From Hydra vulgaris (taxonomy: Eukaryota > Cnidaria > Hydrozoa > Anthoathecata > Hydridae), in NCBI RefSeq assembly GCF_038396675.1, contig NC_088927.1, positions 39,370,001-39,434,000 of the forward strand: DNA of 64,000 bases, written 5' to 3'. The position numbers and the translations under genes are program-made. This document shows, one piece after another, positions 61,481 through 64,000 of the stretch. Position 1 is the stretch's first letter, and each line of letters begins with the position of its first letter. The notes under the pieces are model-generated. The model worked only from the letters and a program-made list of their open reading frames with translations. It was not told the origin of the DNA and searched no databases.

Positions 61481-64000
61481 ACTTTGATTAAGATGTGAGT
61501 AAGATTTTCTTGACTAATAAGGTTTTCTTGCAAATATAATTTTCTAACTATTTAAGGGAAAGGCAAGTAAAACTTTTGAGCGCCTTTTACGTTGAGTGCA
61601 AAAAAGATATATATTAGGTTTAGAAAGAAAATCTTAGTAAAAGATATTTCTACGAAAACTAATTTTTTTTAAACTAGTTAAATCATTTAAAAAAATTTAA
61701 ATACTGTTGCTGTTTCAAGCTCATCTGAGCTTAGGGCAGCAACAGAAAAGATTTTCTTTTTATAGTCTTGATGTTGTTACATTTCCTGATTATACTTCCG
61801 CTAACAAAAGCATAGTTTTGGAATTTCTTTGTTTAATGATACTTTTAGTTAAATATAAAAAGACATAAATATGCATAACCATAAATTTAGTAAAATTTTT
61901 ATCTAGAGATTTAGTTTGCAAGTGAAATGGCAAAAAAAGCTTTGGATAAAAAGTGCACAGTTTGTTATGTTTAAAAAGAGAAAACCACCTGAACAAGATG
62001 TTATTCACAAACAATAGTATGAATTACAATATGATTATGCTAATTTTAGCAATAAAGGCCTAGCACTCAACATTTTTCTCTATGCAGTGGCTTTGTTAAC
62101 CAAGGTTTGTGTTTTGGAGCTATGGATTATAGAAAAGCTAGTAAAAACAATATAATGATAATAGTAACTTTAAAAACCTCAAAAATCTTTAAAAACCTAG
62201 CCTCATGAATTTATATTTGTTATGTATATAGAAACATATATATGTGTAGAGAAAATTTATGTGTAAAGATTAAAAAAAAGAGAAAATAAAACTATTAAAT
62301 TTACTATTTAGGAAACTTGATAATATTGTAAAAAACTGTCAAATATATTTTGACATTAAAAAAACACTGTAAGAAGTTTATTTCCTCTATCTAAATGAGA
62401 AGTCAATAAAATAGATTTTTTAAATAAGTGGGTATAAGCAATATTTAATATACAATTATATATATCAAAAAGACTCTCTTTTTATTATTTATAGTCTTTA
62501 TGAGAGGGTTTGATGAGACGGATAATGAAAATAAATTGAATAATAATCTTTAACTTAAAGTGTTAATTTAAGTACTTTTTCATAATTCTTTAAATTCGTT
62601 TCTCAAAAACCTTTAAATATTATTCTGGAAGAGTACTTGATTCGTACACAAACAGATATTGTTTAGAGATGCTCTAAATCAAAAACTATATATGTTTAAA
62701 TATGTTTACAAAAAACAGTTCATCAAAAGTGGCACTAATGGCACCCTAAAAATCCACATTACATTTTGCTACAATAAGCTTTCTATAAAGTATGAAAAAT
62801 GGTTAAATTTTGTTTAAAATCTTTGTAATATTTCATACTTTTTGAAATAAAAATTGTTTAACAAATTTGCAGTGTTGAATTCTGAGGACAAATAAAGTTC
62901 AAAAATCTGGACCCACTAATGCTTTTGTTACTTAACTTATATCAAAGTTTATCTATAAATACCATCAAAAAGTATTTAAACTTCCCTCAAATCTGGATGA
63001 TCAAACTTTTCGATTGTTTTTCGGTTATTCTTGAGTGAAAAACGAAATTCCAACTATGTTTAGATCGTGTTGAAAATGAAAATGAAAAAATCCCTATTGA
63101 CATTTCATCAAACTTAATGGGCTCTCTGATCTACAGTGAAAATATTAAATAAATTTCAAAAATAATAAATTACTTTTAATACTTAAATATAATATTTAAA
63201 AAAAAGTATATAAAAAATTAGTAATGACTCAATTGAATTCTACCTTAAATGATGCATTTAAGTTTGACCTGTATGCTTTTGTTTTGCTTGGAAGTAAAGA
63301 TGCAGTAAATTAAAGATGATTTCTGTGGAATATTTAAGTTTAGACAAAAAATTTTTAACAGTCAGACCATTTGTACTAACTTTTTTAGACATCATGTCTT
63401 TTTCTTTTTTGATGAGTCTCTTTCCGATAAGTTCAAAGTCTTCGTCTAACTTTTTAATTCGCATCATATGGGCTTACTAAAAATTAAACAAAAAATATTA
63501 TTAAATTAAAATAAATTAAAAAAATAAAAATTAAATTAAAGTAAAATTAATAATCAAAAACAAGCAAAAACTTTACCATTAGTAAAACCATGAGCTAAGA
63601 AAACAAACTCTTGACGTTGTTTCTCGTTACATTTAGCACGTTTACCTAATTAATAATAAAAAAGAATTAACTTTCTCTAATGTGTTTTTGTTATTTTTTA
63701 TTAGCTCTAAATAAGTTTATTTATTTCTAAATAATTTTCATTACCAATATGAACCCAAATATAAAATTTGATTCTGATTAATATAGAGAAAATGTTGAAC
63801 TTTTTTAAATTCAAGACAAGCATTCATTAAAACTTTTTAAACCATTTATTTTAACCATATTGACTTAAAGAAATTGGGTTGTATATCTTGTATTTAGGGT
63901 TTGAGAGTTTTTAAATTAAAAGAATTTATTTTCCATTTTTAAGTACTTTGTTCTATACAGTTTTTATATAAAAAACTCACCAACTGATTCATCTTCAGCA
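61480..64000 (-). repeat. Inverted, deleted copy of 6963-12757
   Basis: Reverse complement of the left gene's 3' half and flank. A 2.95-kb stretch corresponding to about 7230-10180 is absent, so the 50-bp array and the 204-nt exon are missing. The copy continues past the window end. Confidence 0.88.
63229..64000 (-). pseudogene. Paralogous exons of the left gene, altered
   Basis: Three exons are recognisable on the reverse strand: 64000-63981 (end of exon 6826-6982, cut by the window), 63645-63577 (69 nt, intact borders) and 63472-63229 (last exon). The absent 204-nt exon is phase-symmetric, so joining the flanking exons keeps the frame. The last exon has a 14-bp insertion near 63300 that changes the frame after LKYSTE and gives a different, earlier-ending C-terminus. 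Substitutions (RERDMMSKKIS to KEKDMMSKKVS) are mostly conservative. It could be a diverged paralogue or a pseudogene; the frameshift favours the latter. Confidence 0.7.

Overview
The window looks like nuclear DNA of a cnidarian, most likely Hydra. It is very AT-rich, holds about fifteen long (TA)n tracts, has short-exon genes with GT-AG introns, and is packed with decayed animal-type transposable elements (mariner/Tc1, hAT, piggyBac, Tnp2-type EnSpm-like elements, an APE/RT LINE, tRNA-derived SINE). I see no bacterial operon, CRISPR array, rRNA or intact tRNA gene. The species call is inference; the element families are read from translated motifs.

The only convincing host-type gene is at the left (771..10655, + strand). 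Seven exons join with matching phases into one 453-residue partial frame: an alanine/lysine-rich helical part, an aspartate-rich linker and a lysine-rich coiled-coil C-terminus. I do not recognise the protein. Its fifth visible exon is preceded by thirteen 50-bp tandem units, each ending in a 3' splice site. Use of any of the first twelve reads into a stop; use of the thirteenth adds exactly 23 in-frame codons. An inverted, partly deleted copy of the gene's 3' half and downstream DNA occupies about 61.48-64.0 kb. It lacks that exon and the array, and its last exon carries a 14-bp frameshifting insertion.

From 12758 a second unit begins that is repeated in direct orientation at 40570-53408. 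The two copies have different insertions. Copy 1 carries a 3.26-kb hAT element (16779-20041, 8-bp target duplication, empty site visible in copy 2). Copy 2 carries a 9.43-kb CCCAGT-ended element (41494-50919, ATA target duplication, empty site visible in copy 1). That element contains a CR1/Jockey-like LINE, which is itself split by a second CCCAGT-ended element (about 44554-47850) with small spliced reverse-strand ORFs and perfect palindromes.

Between the two copies (20.1-40.6 kb) lie a degenerate ACGTTG-rich repeat, a piggyBac relic, a Tc1 relic, a short palindromic CCCAGTGGGC MITE, an old hAT relic with a nested insertion and LINE RT fragment, and a 5.4-kb CCCAGTGGGC element (35173-40569) encoding a broken Tnp2-like transposase and an accessory ORF. 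The right part (54.4-61.5 kb) holds a nearly intact Tc1 element of IR/DR type, a tRNA-derived SINE with a (TA)n tail, a third hAT relic, a Tc1 C-terminal relic and a LINE ORF1 fragment.

Apart from the left gene and a few orphan exons of unknown function, most of the window is layered mobile DNA. Nearly all transposase genes are broken, so little autonomous activity is expected.
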